Shown piece after piece: positions 7,838-15,202 of a stretch of DNA of 64,000 nucleotides; position 1 is the first letter of the stretch, and the number at the start of each line of letters is the position of its first letter. The translations under genes were made by a program, and so were the position numbers. The notes beneath the pieces are model-generated. The model was not told the origin of the DNA. It worked only from the letters and a program-made list of their open reading frames with translations, and did no database searches. The stretch is from contig JAZPYZ010000014.1 in assembly GCA_045544455.1 (NCBI GenBank), forward strand, positions 36,852 to 100,851, given 5' to 3'. This DNA is from JAZPYZ01 sp045544455 (GTDB lineage: Bacteria; Bacillota; Clostridia; Oscillospirales; Acutalibacteraceae).

Positions 7838-8700
7838 GATAACGATCCTTTCCAACCGGCGATATCGGTGTTTTCGAATTCGTAGGTCAACGGCTTTTGA
7901 TACACGGTTTCGTATGCCGCCTTTTTAAGGGCATAATCGGTTTCGGCCAAATACTCGGTATTGTCTCTCGCGGATTTATTGGGATCGGGATACAACACGT
8001 CCAACACGTGTAACACGTATTGGACGTGTTTAAATTCGGGGGTATCGTCCTGATCCATATCCACCATTTCCACAAAGCAAGACAGAATCGGTACGTTTAG
8101 TTTGGCGGCATAAAAGTACGCGCCGTTTTTCGGTGGACGGGGTTTTCGATAGTTGAACCACATCTCTTGTTCGGGATACAGCAAAACGGCTTGTTTTTGC
8201 ATGACCAGTTTTTCCTTCAAGATCGATAAAAAATCGCGCGCCAAATACCGGGGTTCGATCGAGATCGGGATGGTGTGAGCGTAGTTCATCAAGAATCCGA
8301 TTGGACCGGTCATCGCGAAATTACTGACTTGCGAGATGATGTTTAACCGCGATCGGCCCAGTTGATTCGTCAGATGACGAATCACGGTGTTTTCCAGCGG
8401 TGAAAAATGGTTGCTGGTGATGATCACACCGGCTAAATCGTCCGGAATTTTTTCCATGCCGACGATACGGGTGTGCTTGTTTAAGATGCGTGTTAAGATG
8501 TTTGCTAAGGCGACTGCCAACATCGATTTTGCCTTAAACGAGAGATGTTTTCGGTTTTCTAAAAACGCATCCGTAATGGCTTTGCTTTGCGCTAACGAGA
8601 GCACCGGATCGTTGAGTTCCACTTTATGGTGAAACTGCCCGGATTCGGCGTAGCTTTTGATGTTTTGGATCACGCCTACACGGTTTTCGCCAATAATCAT
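7834..8700 (-). CDS. PlsC-type acyltransferase family protein (first of pair)
   Basis: 288 aa. The acyltransferase motif is NHFSPLEN, with Glu where HX4D has Asp. The later motif is YPEQEMW, and the region around GPIGFLMNYAHTIPI is the third conserved block. It resembles the downstream paralogue, especially in the YPE block, and is clearly a member of the same subgroup. Both ends overlap neighbours by ATGA. It probably transfers an acyl chain to a sugar or lipid acceptor made by the two glycosyltransferases before it. That role is inferred from the operon, not from a known relative. Confidence 0.75.
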   Translation of the reverse strand: MIIGENRVGVIQNIKSYAESGQFHHKVELNDPVLSLAQSKAITDAFLENRKHLSFKAKSMLAVALANILTRILNKHTRIVGMEKIPDDLAGVIITSNHFSPLENTVIRHLTNQLGRSRLNIISQVSNFAMTGPIGFLMNYAHTIPISIEPRYLARDFLSILKEKLVMQKQAVLLYPEQEMWFNYRKPRPPKNGAYFYAAKLNVPILSCFVEMVDMDQDDTPEFKHVQYVLHVLDVLYPDPNKSARDNTEYLAETDYALKKAAYETVYQKPLTYEFENTDIAGWKGSLS

Positions 8701-9650
8701 AATCTGATCTTCACTCCGTTTTCGAACATCGCTTTAAAAGTGGTATCGGTTGCGGCGATTGCGAGGCCGCGTTCCACCAACAATCGCAAACAGTTGGTGT
8801 CGGATTGTTTTTGTTCGTCCGAATATCCATTTTTATACGCCACGATCTCGTCATAATAGCCGCTGGTTTCGGCGTGATGCCAAAACAGGTCGCCGTACTG
8901 GATGTTGTCATAACACCACGGTTTGGAAAACAGGTTATAGTGGATCAGTTTCGGGTTCGACAACGGTTCGCGCTGGTCGTTGGGCATAGCATCCCACACC
9001 TCGGATAAATAGTAGATGTTACCGTTACAGATCGCGTTAAGATAATCTTGGTCCGGTGCGATACAGTCAAAATGATAGGTGTTAAGCAGGTTTAAAAAAT
9101 GTTCTTCAAAACCGCTTTCGCGCATCTTTTTCAGGTTCATCAACAACACACCGGAATTGATATATTCGTTGGCTTTGACGCCGATGGCGTTTTCGGTATA
9201 CGCAACCAACGGCGGTGTATCGGCAATCGACAGATCGTTACAAGCGCCAATGAAGTTGTCGCCGATATCGATGTCAAACAGTTCGGCGATATCACCGTTT
9301 AGCACCACGTCGCTGTCGATATAGATGCCTTTGTCGTACTGCGGAAACATGGTCGGGATAAACAGTCTGAAATAAATGGTTAACGTAAAATAGTCGCAAC
9401 GTAACCGGGTACCGATACTATCGGTAATGGCATCGAATCGGTTTTTCATCTCGATGATCTCAACGTGAAAATAATCGGTTTGCAACGCTTTCAGTTTCGC
9501 CACGTTGGTTTCATTCAGACCTTGATGCAACACGATTGCTCGATAGGATTTGTTGGGATCGGCATGGCAAATGGCCGAATTCAACGCCACGCCCAAAAAC
9601 GGGGCATAAGCATCATCAATTGTAAAGAAAATCGGAATTGGTTGGTTCAT
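8697..9650 (-). CDS. Glycosyltransferase family 8 (second of pair)
   Basis: 317 aa. It has a GT-A fold with the metal-binding DxD as DSD in KGIYIDSDVVLNGD. The family blocks YINSGVLLMNL and DQDYLNAI follow. GT8 enzymes move glucose or galactose from nucleotide sugars while retaining the anomeric configuration, as in LPS-type galactosyltransferases. The start overlaps the upstream GT8 by 35 nt, with an AAAGGAGA site 10 nt ahead. It lacks membrane segments, so it acts at the cytoplasmic side. Confidence 0.88.
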   Translation of the reverse strand: MNQPIPIFFTIDDAYAPFLGVALNSAICHADPNKSYRAIVLHQGLNETNVAKLKALQTDYFHVEIIEMKNRFDAITDSIGTRLRCDYFTLTIYFRLFIPTMFPQYDKGIYIDSDVVLNGDIAELFDIDIGDNFIGACNDLSIADTPPLVAYTENAIGVKANEYINSGVLLMNLKKMRESGFEEHFLNLLNTYHFDCIAPDQDYLNAICNGNIYYLSEVWDAMPNDQREPLSNPKLIHYNLFSKPWCYDNIQYGDLFWHHAETSGYYDEIVAYKNGYSDEQKQSDTNCLRLLVERGLAIAATDTTFKAMFENGVKIRL

Positions 9651-10470
9651 AGATTAGTTTCTCCTTTTGAAAATCATTCCACAACTCGTCAAACTCGTAC
9701 ACGTTGAGTTCGCGATGCATCTTCTCCGGTTCCCACGGTTTGACGGTTACCGAACGGATATACGGCCAGAACCGAAAAAAGGTGGTAAAGTGTTTGAAAA
9801 CGGTATCGCTACGAATCGTTCCTTGGTTATTGTAACGGTCAGGCACACACCGCTTTACGGCATGTTGGTTGAGCGCGGTTTGGTCGGGCATAAACAGGCG
9901 CTTATCTCGGCACAACCGTCGACACCGATCGAATAGTCCGGTTTGGCGGATATGAGCCATGTTCATCAGTAGCACGCCTGAATTCAGATAGTTGCGTTTC
10001 CATAACGGTTTACTGAAAAACCATTTGCCGTATCGGTCGGGCACACCCACAATATCGATACCGTCTATGTTTTGGTTATAAAAATCGGTACAATCCAGTC
10101 GACACAGGACGTCGGTATCCAGATACAAAATCTTGTCGGGGATATCCTCCACCAAATCGGCGAACAAACGCAACATGCAAAGCGGTGTAAACCGTGTATC
10201 TAAGTTCGCGATCGGCAGGTGCTCCGTAAAGAGGGGAGAGACATCGATTCGCGTAACGGTGCTACCCGGTCGTTTGGTTTGCAACGTCTGTTCCAAACGG
10301 TTCGTAAATGTCGCCGGTAACGGGCGAAAGGTACGCCGTGCGGTAGCGATGCCGGCGGTCAACAGATAGATGTGGAGTGGTTGTGTCGTATGGCGTACCA
10401 GCGACAGGCAGGACAACCAAATGCCGTCTCCGATATGTTCGTCTCCGCAAAACAAGATATTCGTCTTCAT
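9616..10470 (-). CDS. Glycosyltransferase family 8 (first of pair)
   Basis: 284 aa from the ATG at 10470 (a GTG one codon earlier is possible). The DxD is DTD in KILYLDTDVLC. RNYLNSGVLLMNM and PDQTALNQ are further GT8 signatures. It is the first gene of the four-gene operon and only distantly similar to the second GT8, so the two may add different sugars. Its leader is very short, because the predicted -10 lies about 20 nt before the start. Confidence 0.87.
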   Translation of the reverse strand: MKTNILFCGDEHIGDGIWLSCLSLVRHTTQPLHIYLLTAGIATARRTFRPLPATFTNRLEQTLQTKRPGSTVTRIDVSPLFTEHLPIANLDTRFTPLCMLRLFADLVEDIPDKILYLDTDVLCRLDCTDFYNQNIDGIDIVGVPDRYGKWFFSKPLWKRNYLNSGVLLMNMAHIRQTGLFDRCRRLCRDKRLFMPDQTALNQHAVKRCVPDRYNNQGTIRSDTVFKHFTTFFRFWPYIRSVTVKPWEPEKMHRELNVYEFDELWNDFQKEKLIYEPTNSDFLYN

Positions 10471-10488
10471 CACGCCCCTTTACAGACC

Positions 10489-10494
10489 AGTATA
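10489..10494 (-). promoter_or_regulatory. Probable -10 of the GT8-GT8-PlsC-PlsC operon
   Basis: TATACT on the minus strand, 19 nt from the start codon. The -35 region is poor (TTTTGT or similar). Confidence 0.4.
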
Positions 10495-10600
10495 CCGATA
10501 AAAGCGGTAGAACAAAACCTAAGCGTCGAAGAACACGGTCTACAAAATCAGACAAAAGGGTAGAGGGCATTCTTGTGTGCATTCTACGAATGGTAGAACC

Positions 10601-10640
10601 AAAAAAGCCGTTGTGTTCCACGGAACACAACGGCTTTTTT
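10601..10640 (-). terminator. Terminator after the XRE regulator gene
   Basis: A nearly perfect hairpin of about 18 bp whose arms end in A6 and T6, giving a T-run on both strands. The minus-strand XRE gene ends just before it. Confidence 0.88.
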
Positions 10641-10651
10641 TTACGGAAAAC

Positions 10652-11254
10652 TCAGGGATTCTTCGGTCTTTTAATGCGTGACCATAGCAGAATGAAGATC
10701 TCACCGGCTACGCCTAACAGGAAGATCAAGGCGACGTTGATTTGTACAAACAAAAAGGTCGCATATATAGCGGTTAGTACCGACCACATCAAAACCGAAA
10801 TGATGAGATAGTTATGACGAGGGTTGAACCATATCGAGTTAAACACCAACCACACGATGCAAGCGATCGGCATGGCATATACAAAATACAACCACTGGAA
10901 AGTGGCTTTTTCGGTAATCAACGACGTGAGAATAAACGCGAATAACGCCACAAACCACACCACGCCTTGTGCAATATAGGTGATGGCCTTGCGGTTGTAT
11001 TTAGTTTCGTCGGATTGGTTGGTGATCACTTTTTCGTCGATGTTTTCTTCTCGCACCAAATAGTCCAACGATACCCCGAACACATCGGCGATATGGACCA
11101 GTACCGAGATATCGGGCGAGGATTCGCCGCGTTCCCATTTCGAAACGGCCTTGTCGGAATAGTTTAATTTTTCCGCCAGTTCCGCTTGCGTCATCTGGTT
11201 TAAGATCCGCAGTTCGGTGATGTTTTTTGCGACTGTCATTTTGATATCATTCAT
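10652..11254 (-). CDS. XRE-family regulator with C-terminal membrane domain
   Basis: 200 aa. Residues 1-67 are a classical Cro/C1 helix-turn-helix (MTQAELAEKLNYSDKAVSKWERGESSPD). The second half has about four hydrophobic segments (about 92-112, 117-136, 145-165 and 170-188) with few charged residues. It is therefore a DNA-binding domain tethered to the membrane, a type often found in Clostridia beside transporters or cell-envelope genes. The start has AAAGG about 10 nt upstream. Target genes and signal are unknown. Confidence 0.85.
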   Translation of the reverse strand: MNDIKMTVAKNITELRILNQMTQAELAEKLNYSDKAVSKWERGESSPDISVLVHIADVFGVSLDYLVREENIDEKVITNQSDETKYNRKAITYIAQGVVWFVALFAFILTSLITEKATFQWLYFVYAMPIACIVWLVFNSIWFNPRHNYLIISVLMWSVLTAIYATFLFVQINVALIFLLGVAGEIFILLWSRIKRPKNP

Positions 11255-11348
11255 ATGGATTACGACCTTTGCTAAATAAGATTAAATGAGGTTTTGAACA
11301 CGTGTTACGATACGAGGATACCGGTCATCGGTTTGCAGGGTTCTCCTT

Positions 11349-11810
11349 TTACGACACGGGTTCAGTTTCGGGTAGGCCTTTTTGACTGAGCGCTTTTAGG
11401 TTAGACGAAATGATGCCGAGCGCTTGGTAGAAGGTTTGACGCATTTCGTCGGACAATCCTTTTCCGGCCATTTCCACGGCCAAGGTTGCTCGATTGGCCA
11501 ACTGATGGGCCACCGCTTTGCCGTCGGCCGTCAGTACCAATTTAGCCCGATAGGCGTGCTCACCTTTTCGGGTGATAAAGCCTTTTTTCTCCATCGCCGT
11601 AATAGCGCGCGAGACGTCGGCTTTATCTTTTCCGCACATCTCCGAAAGATGCGCCGCCGTAACCTCGCCGTCATACTGCGACATCATCACCAAATAAAAG
11701 GCATAAGGACCTTTCAGTCCGTGTTTTTTCATCTCCTCGCCGGCGATCTTGTTCCAATAACGGGCTATGTTAAAAACCGCCAACGAAAACGTTTCAAATC
11801 GGTTGATCAT
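11349..11810 (-). CDS. MarR-family transcriptional regulator
   Basis: 153 aa, typical MarR length. The winged helix (about residues 45-105) includes VTAAHLSEMCGKDKADVSR and the wing KGEHAYRAKL. The ATG at 11810 has GAGGAGGGG 5 nt before it; an upstream in-frame start at 11843 would read through the operator region. Its promoter has a palindrome at the transcript start, so it probably represses itself. The XRE gene is 94 nt downstream on the same strand and might be co-transcribed. The ligand is unknown. Confidence 0.88.
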   Translation of the reverse strand: MINRFETFSLAVFNIARYWNKIAGEEMKKHGLKGPYAFYLVMMSQYDGEVTAAHLSEMCGKDKADVSRAITAMEKKGFITRKGEHAYRAKLVLTADGKAVAHQLANRATLAVEMAGKGLSDEMRQTFYQALGIISSNLKALSQKGLPETEPVS

Positions 11811-11830
11811 CCTACCCCTCCTCGCGAGAT

Positions 11831-11879
11831 GTTGAAATATCAACGTCTAAAGTATACAATACGTTGGCCGAAATGTCAA
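11831..11879 (-). promoter_or_regulatory. marR-type promoter with operator palindrome
   Basis: TTGACA (11874-11879), a 17-nt spacer, then TATACT (11851-11856), near consensus. GTTGA-N4-TCAAC (11831-11844) sits at the predicted start of transcription, the usual place for MarR autorepression. A second CGTTG/CAACG inverted pair spans the -35 and spacer. Confidence 0.68.
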
Positions 11880-11910
11880 CGGTCTTTCGTGGGCCAAAAC
11901 GGTCAAAGCA

Positions 11911-11942
11911 AAAAAGAGAGAAGCCGATGCTTCTCTCTTTTT
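11911..11942 (-). terminator. Terminator after the DUF4364 gene
   Basis: A 14-bp stem (AAAAAGAGAGAAGC and complement) with a 4-nt loop and T-runs on both strands. Confidence 0.88.
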
Positions 11943-11952
11943 GGATTGTGTG

Positions 11953-12537
11953 TTATTTGAGTTCCAAGGTGACCGACGTGCCGTCGAACGACACGCGCGC
12001 TTTGCCGGTGAGAATCGCGATCACGCTTTGGTATAACAGGGTGGGATTATCCATAAAATTCTCTTTGATCAAATTGGCTTGCAGATCGTCTGCCACGCGC
12101 ATCGACAACGACATCAACGCTTCATCCGCTTCGTGGATGGTGCAGATCACGTCGCGCCCGTGTTCGCGTTTTTCCACTTTGACGGTGTTGTCACGCTCGC
12201 GCTGTTTGCGAAGCAGTAACCGCAATGCTGCTTTGATGGATTGTTCACGCAGGGTGAACGGAATACGGGAGGAAAGGGTGGTGGCCACCTGTTTGCCGGT
12301 ATCGGTAAGCAACAGTTCGTCGTCCCGTTCTTCCAGATGGTTTTGCCGGATCAGTTCATCAATCGCGGCTTCCGCTTCGAAGAAGTTGGCCATCTCCTCG
12401 CCTGAAAGAATATCCAAAATGGCTTGGCGCGGCAACGGAGCCGGAATGCCCATCAACATATAGCAAATCAAAATTTTAATCTCTTGATATGAAAACAAAC
12501 CACCCGGTTTAACACCGGCCGAAAACGCGTCGCCCAT
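11953..12537 (-). CDS. DUF4364 family protein
   Basis: 194 aa. I recognise the family by its start (FSYQEIKILICYMLM) and its helical N-terminal half, which looks like a winged helix (about residues 15-95), followed by a beta-rich half. It is found mostly in Clostridia. The function is unknown, and DNA binding is a guess from the fold. The start has AAAGGAGA 9 nt ahead. It is a single gene, divergent from pyrR. Confidence 0.78.
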   Translation of the reverse strand: MGDAFSAGVKPGGLFSYQEIKILICYMLMGIPAPLPRQAILDILSGEEMANFFEAEAAIDELIRQNHLEERDDELLLTDTGKQVATTLSSRIPFTLREQSIKAALRLLLRKQRERDNTVKVEKREHGRDVICTIHEADEALMSLSMRVADDLQANLIKENFMDNPTLLYQSVIAILTGKARVSFDGTSVTLELK

Positions 12538-12582
12538 GGATGTTTCTCCTTTCCGTACAACATGGAGTAGCCCTTTTCTTCT

Positions 12583-12610
12583 ATTTTACCACAATATATC
12601 GTATTTGCAA
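12583..12610 (-). promoter_or_regulatory. Promoter of the DUF4364 gene
   Basis: TTGCAA, a 16-nt spacer ending TGTGG, then TAAAAT on the minus strand. Confidence 0.6.
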
Positions 12611-12629
12611 GGCTTTTTCTCGGGTTTTC

Positions 12630-12658
12630 TTTACAAAATGAGCGAAACATGGTACACT
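12630..12658 (+). promoter_or_regulatory. Promoter of pyrR
   Basis: TTTACA, a 17-nt spacer ending TGG, then TACACT. The leader is only about 15-20 nt, so there is no room for a pyr attenuator. Confidence 0.65.
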
Positions 12659-12681
12659 AATACAAGCAAGGAGTGATGGGC

Positions 12682-13236
12682 ATGTCGACAACACCATCCG
12701 TTATGTTGGATAGTGCCGCCGTTGAGCGCGCACTGAAACGGATTTCTCACGAAATCATCGAGCGAAATCAAGGGTGTGACACCATTTGTTTGGTCGGGGT
12801 GTGTCGACGCGGTGTGCCGTTGGCTAACCGCTTGGCAGAATATATTTGGCAGATCGAAGGCAAACGCGTTTCGGTCGGCAGTTTGGATATTACGCGGTAT
12901 CGTGACGATATCCAGCAGATGTGGGAAGTGCCGGTGCTCAACGTGACCGACATTCCGTTTGATATCAACGGACGCGACGTGGTGTTGGTAGATGACGTAC
13001 TGTATACCGGTCGAACCGCCCGGGCGGCGATGGATGCGTTGATCAAAATGGGACGTCCGGCGACGGTGCAGTTGGCGGTGTTGATCGATCGCGGCCATCG
13101 GGAACTGCCGATACGCGGCGACTATATCGGGAAAAATATTCCCACCGCCAAACTCGAACGAATTGCCGTTCGTGTGCCGGAATTTGACGGCGAAACGGCG
13201 GTTGTGTTGTATCGAAACGAGGAGGAGACTCTATGA
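12682..13236 (+). CDS. pyrR: PyrR: bifunctional pyr operon RNA-binding regulator / uracil phosphoribosyltransferase
   Basis: 184 aa. The PRPP loop VDDVLYTGRT lies at about residues 103-112. Other PyrR signatures are GVCRRGVPLANRLA and SLDITRYRDD. The protein binds pyr mRNA leaders when UMP is high and has weak uracil phosphoribosyltransferase activity. The ATG at 12682 is 8 nt from AAGGAG; two earlier candidates lie on or against that site. It stands apart from pyrimidine biosynthesis genes and is followed, overlapping, by a lipoprotein gene. Confidence 0.93.
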   Translation: MSTTPSVMLDSAAVERALKRISHEIIERNQGCDTICLVGVCRRGVPLANRLAEYIWQIEGKRVSVGSLDITRYRDDIQQMWEVPVLNVTDIPFDINGRDVVLVDDVLYTGRTARAAMDALIKMGRPATVQLAVLIDRGHRELPIRGDYIGKNIPTAKLERIAVRVPEFDGETAVVLYRNEEETL

Positions 13237-13739
13237 AAAAACGTTGGTGGATCGTGTGTGTGATAGGATGCTTGTTGATCGGCATGTTGGCCGGTTGCCA
13301 ACCGGCGGACGATGCATCCGGTCAAGAGGATGAAATGGATATCGGTACCGATACCTCGCTGATCCACGTGGATCTGGCGACGGTGTTCACCTTAGAGGAA
13401 ATGTCGGATATTTTAGGCGTGACCGTGACCGGCAACAACGTGTTCGAAAGCGATACGTCGGTATCCTTCCAAAACGAGGAGATGCAAACGGTGGCAATCG
13501 TTGCCTTCCGCGATTGCGCACGCGACGTGTTTGACGAGATGGTCTCGTATTATGACGAGATAGAAGAAACACCGAACCTTGGTACCATCGCGTATTGGGC
13601 GACCGCCGGCGAGTTGTTGGTATATGAAAGCGGCTATGCGATCAGTGTACACGTATCGGTCACCGATATGAGCGAGGACGATGCGTTACTCATATCGCGG
13701 CATTTGGCGGCTTTGTTGATGGAACGCGCCTTTGCATAA
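13233..13739 (+). CDS. Predicted lipoprotein of unknown function
   Basis: 168 aa. A signal peptide with lipobox MLAGC places the lipidated Cys at residue 22. The mature part is acidic, about 145 residues, with alternating strands and helices and no domain I recognise. The ATG overlaps the pyrR stop (ATGA) behind GGAGGAG, so it is co-translated with pyrR, though no functional link is evident. Outer-surface location is well supported; function is not. Confidence 0.8.
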   Translation: MKKRWWIVCVIGCLLIGMLAGCQPADDASGQEDEMDIGTDTSLIHVDLATVFTLEEMSDILGVTVTGNNVFESDTSVSFQNEEMQTVAIVAFRDCARDVFDEMVSYYDEIEETPNLGTIAYWATAGELLVYESGYAISVHVSVTDMSEDDALLISRHLAALLMERAFA

Positions 13740-13753
13740 TCGGAAACTAAACC

Positions 13754-13788
13754 AAAGCGGCAGGAGTAACACTCCTGCCGCTTTTCGG
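13754..13788. terminator. Bidirectional terminator after the pyrR-lipoprotein operon
   Basis: A 14-bp perfect stem with loop AAC and a T-run. It also lies just beyond the minus-strand LamG gene. Confidence 0.85.
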
Positions 13789-13792
13789 TTAT

Positions 13793-14782
13793 TTATCGGA
13801 TTTTTTTCATGTGTTTTGGTTTGTTTCGGTACGGCCAACACACAATAACTAAAATTAGGGCCACACCGGTCACGATGATCGGAATCCACGTTGTGGGAGA
13901 CGTCCAGTCGGTAACGTCTCGTTCGAATTCCGTAGAGGTGGTCGAAAAGGTAGTAGTCGTAGTGGTTTCGGTGGTAGTTGTCTGGGTGGTGGTCGGCGTG
14001 GGGGTGGTTTCGTCGGTGATCTCAATGCCGGCCATCAACCGTTGAATTTTTTCTTGCGATAACGCCACGTCATACAACGACATCTCATCCAACACCGCGT
14101 TTAAGGTGGGGTGCTCTTCGATGTTATCGCCGATCAGCAAATACGAAAAACGTAGTTGCGCAAAATCCAACATCCACAGTTCTTGGAACCGCAATTCGCC
14201 GTCAATGTAATATTTCAAATCGGTGCCGTCGATCACGATGGCTAAATGATGCCATTCACCGGTTTCCCACGCAATCGGATTACCGTCCACGTCCGACAGG
14301 GAATACTCCATGTCGATACCTTTCTTTTGTTCGCGCGTTAATACCAGTCGGTTGCCGAGTGAGTTGCCGTTTTCGTCCACGGCGTTCGGGTATACCGTGA
14401 GCAAACTCAAGTTAGGGCGATAAAACGAAAAGAAATGTTGGTTGGGGGCTGGTTCGCCGTTTACCTCGTCACCGTTCCATTGGATCCAGGCGGTAAAGGT
14501 GCAGGTGGATATGCTCAGCGGCAGATGGTTGACCATCAACAGATGACCGTCGCCGTTTAATGCCACGCCTTGTCCGTCGTAGCCGTCCACCCAGGTGATA
14601 TCGTCTAACGACAACAATTTGTCGCCATTGTAATATTGCACGTACGATTTGTTAGCGTCGCCCGGTTCGTCGATGATCACCAATTCGTTATCCCGATATC
14701 CGACAGAAGTCGCCGATACCGGCATGGCTAAAACCAGACTCAGCCCGATCAAGCAGACCATCATCGCGCGTAACCATTTCAT
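13793..14782 (-). CDS. Cell-surface protein with LamG/concanavalin-like domain
   Basis: 329 aa. Signal peptide (residues 1-25), LamG-like jellyroll (about 70-245, with GEWHHLAIVIDGTDLKYYIDG typical of the fold), a threonine-rich linker (257-285, Thr runs probably extended or glycosylated), one membrane segment (299-316) and a basic tail. The predicted topology displays the LamG domain outside, held by the C-terminal anchor. The domain may bind sugars, but the ligand is unknown. The ATG is about 10 nt from AAGGATG. It is divergent from gatC and convergent with pyrR. Confidence 0.82.
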   Translation of the reverse strand: MKWLRAMMVCLIGLSLVLAMPVSATSVGYRDNELVIIDEPGDANKSYVQYYNGDKLLSLDDITWVDGYDGQGVALNGDGHLLMVNHLPLSISTCTFTAWIQWNGDEVNGEPAPNQHFFSFYRPNLSLLTVYPNAVDENGNSLGNRLVLTREQKKGIDMEYSLSDVDGNPIAWETGEWHHLAIVIDGTDLKYYIDGELRFQELWMLDFAQLRFSYLLIGDNIEEHPTLNAVLDEMSLYDVALSQEKIQRLMAGIEITDETTPTPTTTQTTTTETTTTTTFSTTSTEFERDVTDWTSPTTWIPIIVTGVALILVIVCWPYRNKPKHMKKIR

Positions 14783-14860
14783 CTTGTCACATCCTTAAAG
14801 AAACATTACGTCTATTTTCCTCTTTTGTGGGGGTTTTGTCAATGGATTCGTTGAAAAAGG

Positions 14861-14889
14861 TTGAGATTATTTATGCCGTGTGGTATACT
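14861..14889 (+). promoter_or_regulatory. Promoter of gatC
   Basis: TTGAGA, a 17-nt spacer ending TGTGG, then TATACT. Confidence 0.7.
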
Positions 14890-14923
14890 AAACACGATTA
14901 TTACACAGGGAAGGAGTCTGCCT

Positions 14924-15202
14924 ATGATTTCGCGACAAAAACTGGACGAAACGGCCCGCTTGGCGGCGTTATCGTTTGAGGACGATCAGCTTGACCGTAT
15001 CGGTCGAGAGATGGCGGCGATCTTGTCGTTGGTCGATGAGATACCGGTTTTGGACGAGGCAGACGACGCTATGTTTCAAGCTGTCGGCACACAGCGGGAT
15101 GACGCGGTGCGTCCGTCGTATGAACGAGACGAGATATTGCAAAACGCTGCGGATACACAAGATGGCTTTTTTACTTGTCAAAATGGAAAGGCGCGCTTAT
15201 GA
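14924..15202 (+). CDS. gatC: Asp/Glu-tRNA amidotransferase subunit GatC
   Basis: 92 aa. It is the small clamp subunit that holds GatA and GatB together. The family pattern is visible: LAALSFEDDQLDRIGREMAAIL and then the DD...RPS segment near residue 65. The ATG at 14924 is 7 nt from AAGGAG, and the stop overlaps gatA (ATGATG). GatCAB makes Gln-tRNA and Asn-tRNA from mischarged Glu-tRNA and Asp-tRNA. Confidence 0.9.
   Translation: MISRQKLDETARLAALSFEDDQLDRIGREMAAILSLVDEIPVLDEADDAMFQAVGTQRDDAVRPSYERDEILQNAADTQDGFFTCQNGKARL

Noticed and set aside
11255..11348. A seven-codon frame with AAGGAG after the MarR gene
   Set aside because: Too short, poorly spaced (14 nt), and without further support.
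12659..12681. Pyr attenuator before pyrR
   Set aside because: The promoter is 20 nt from the start codon, so no leader structure is possible.
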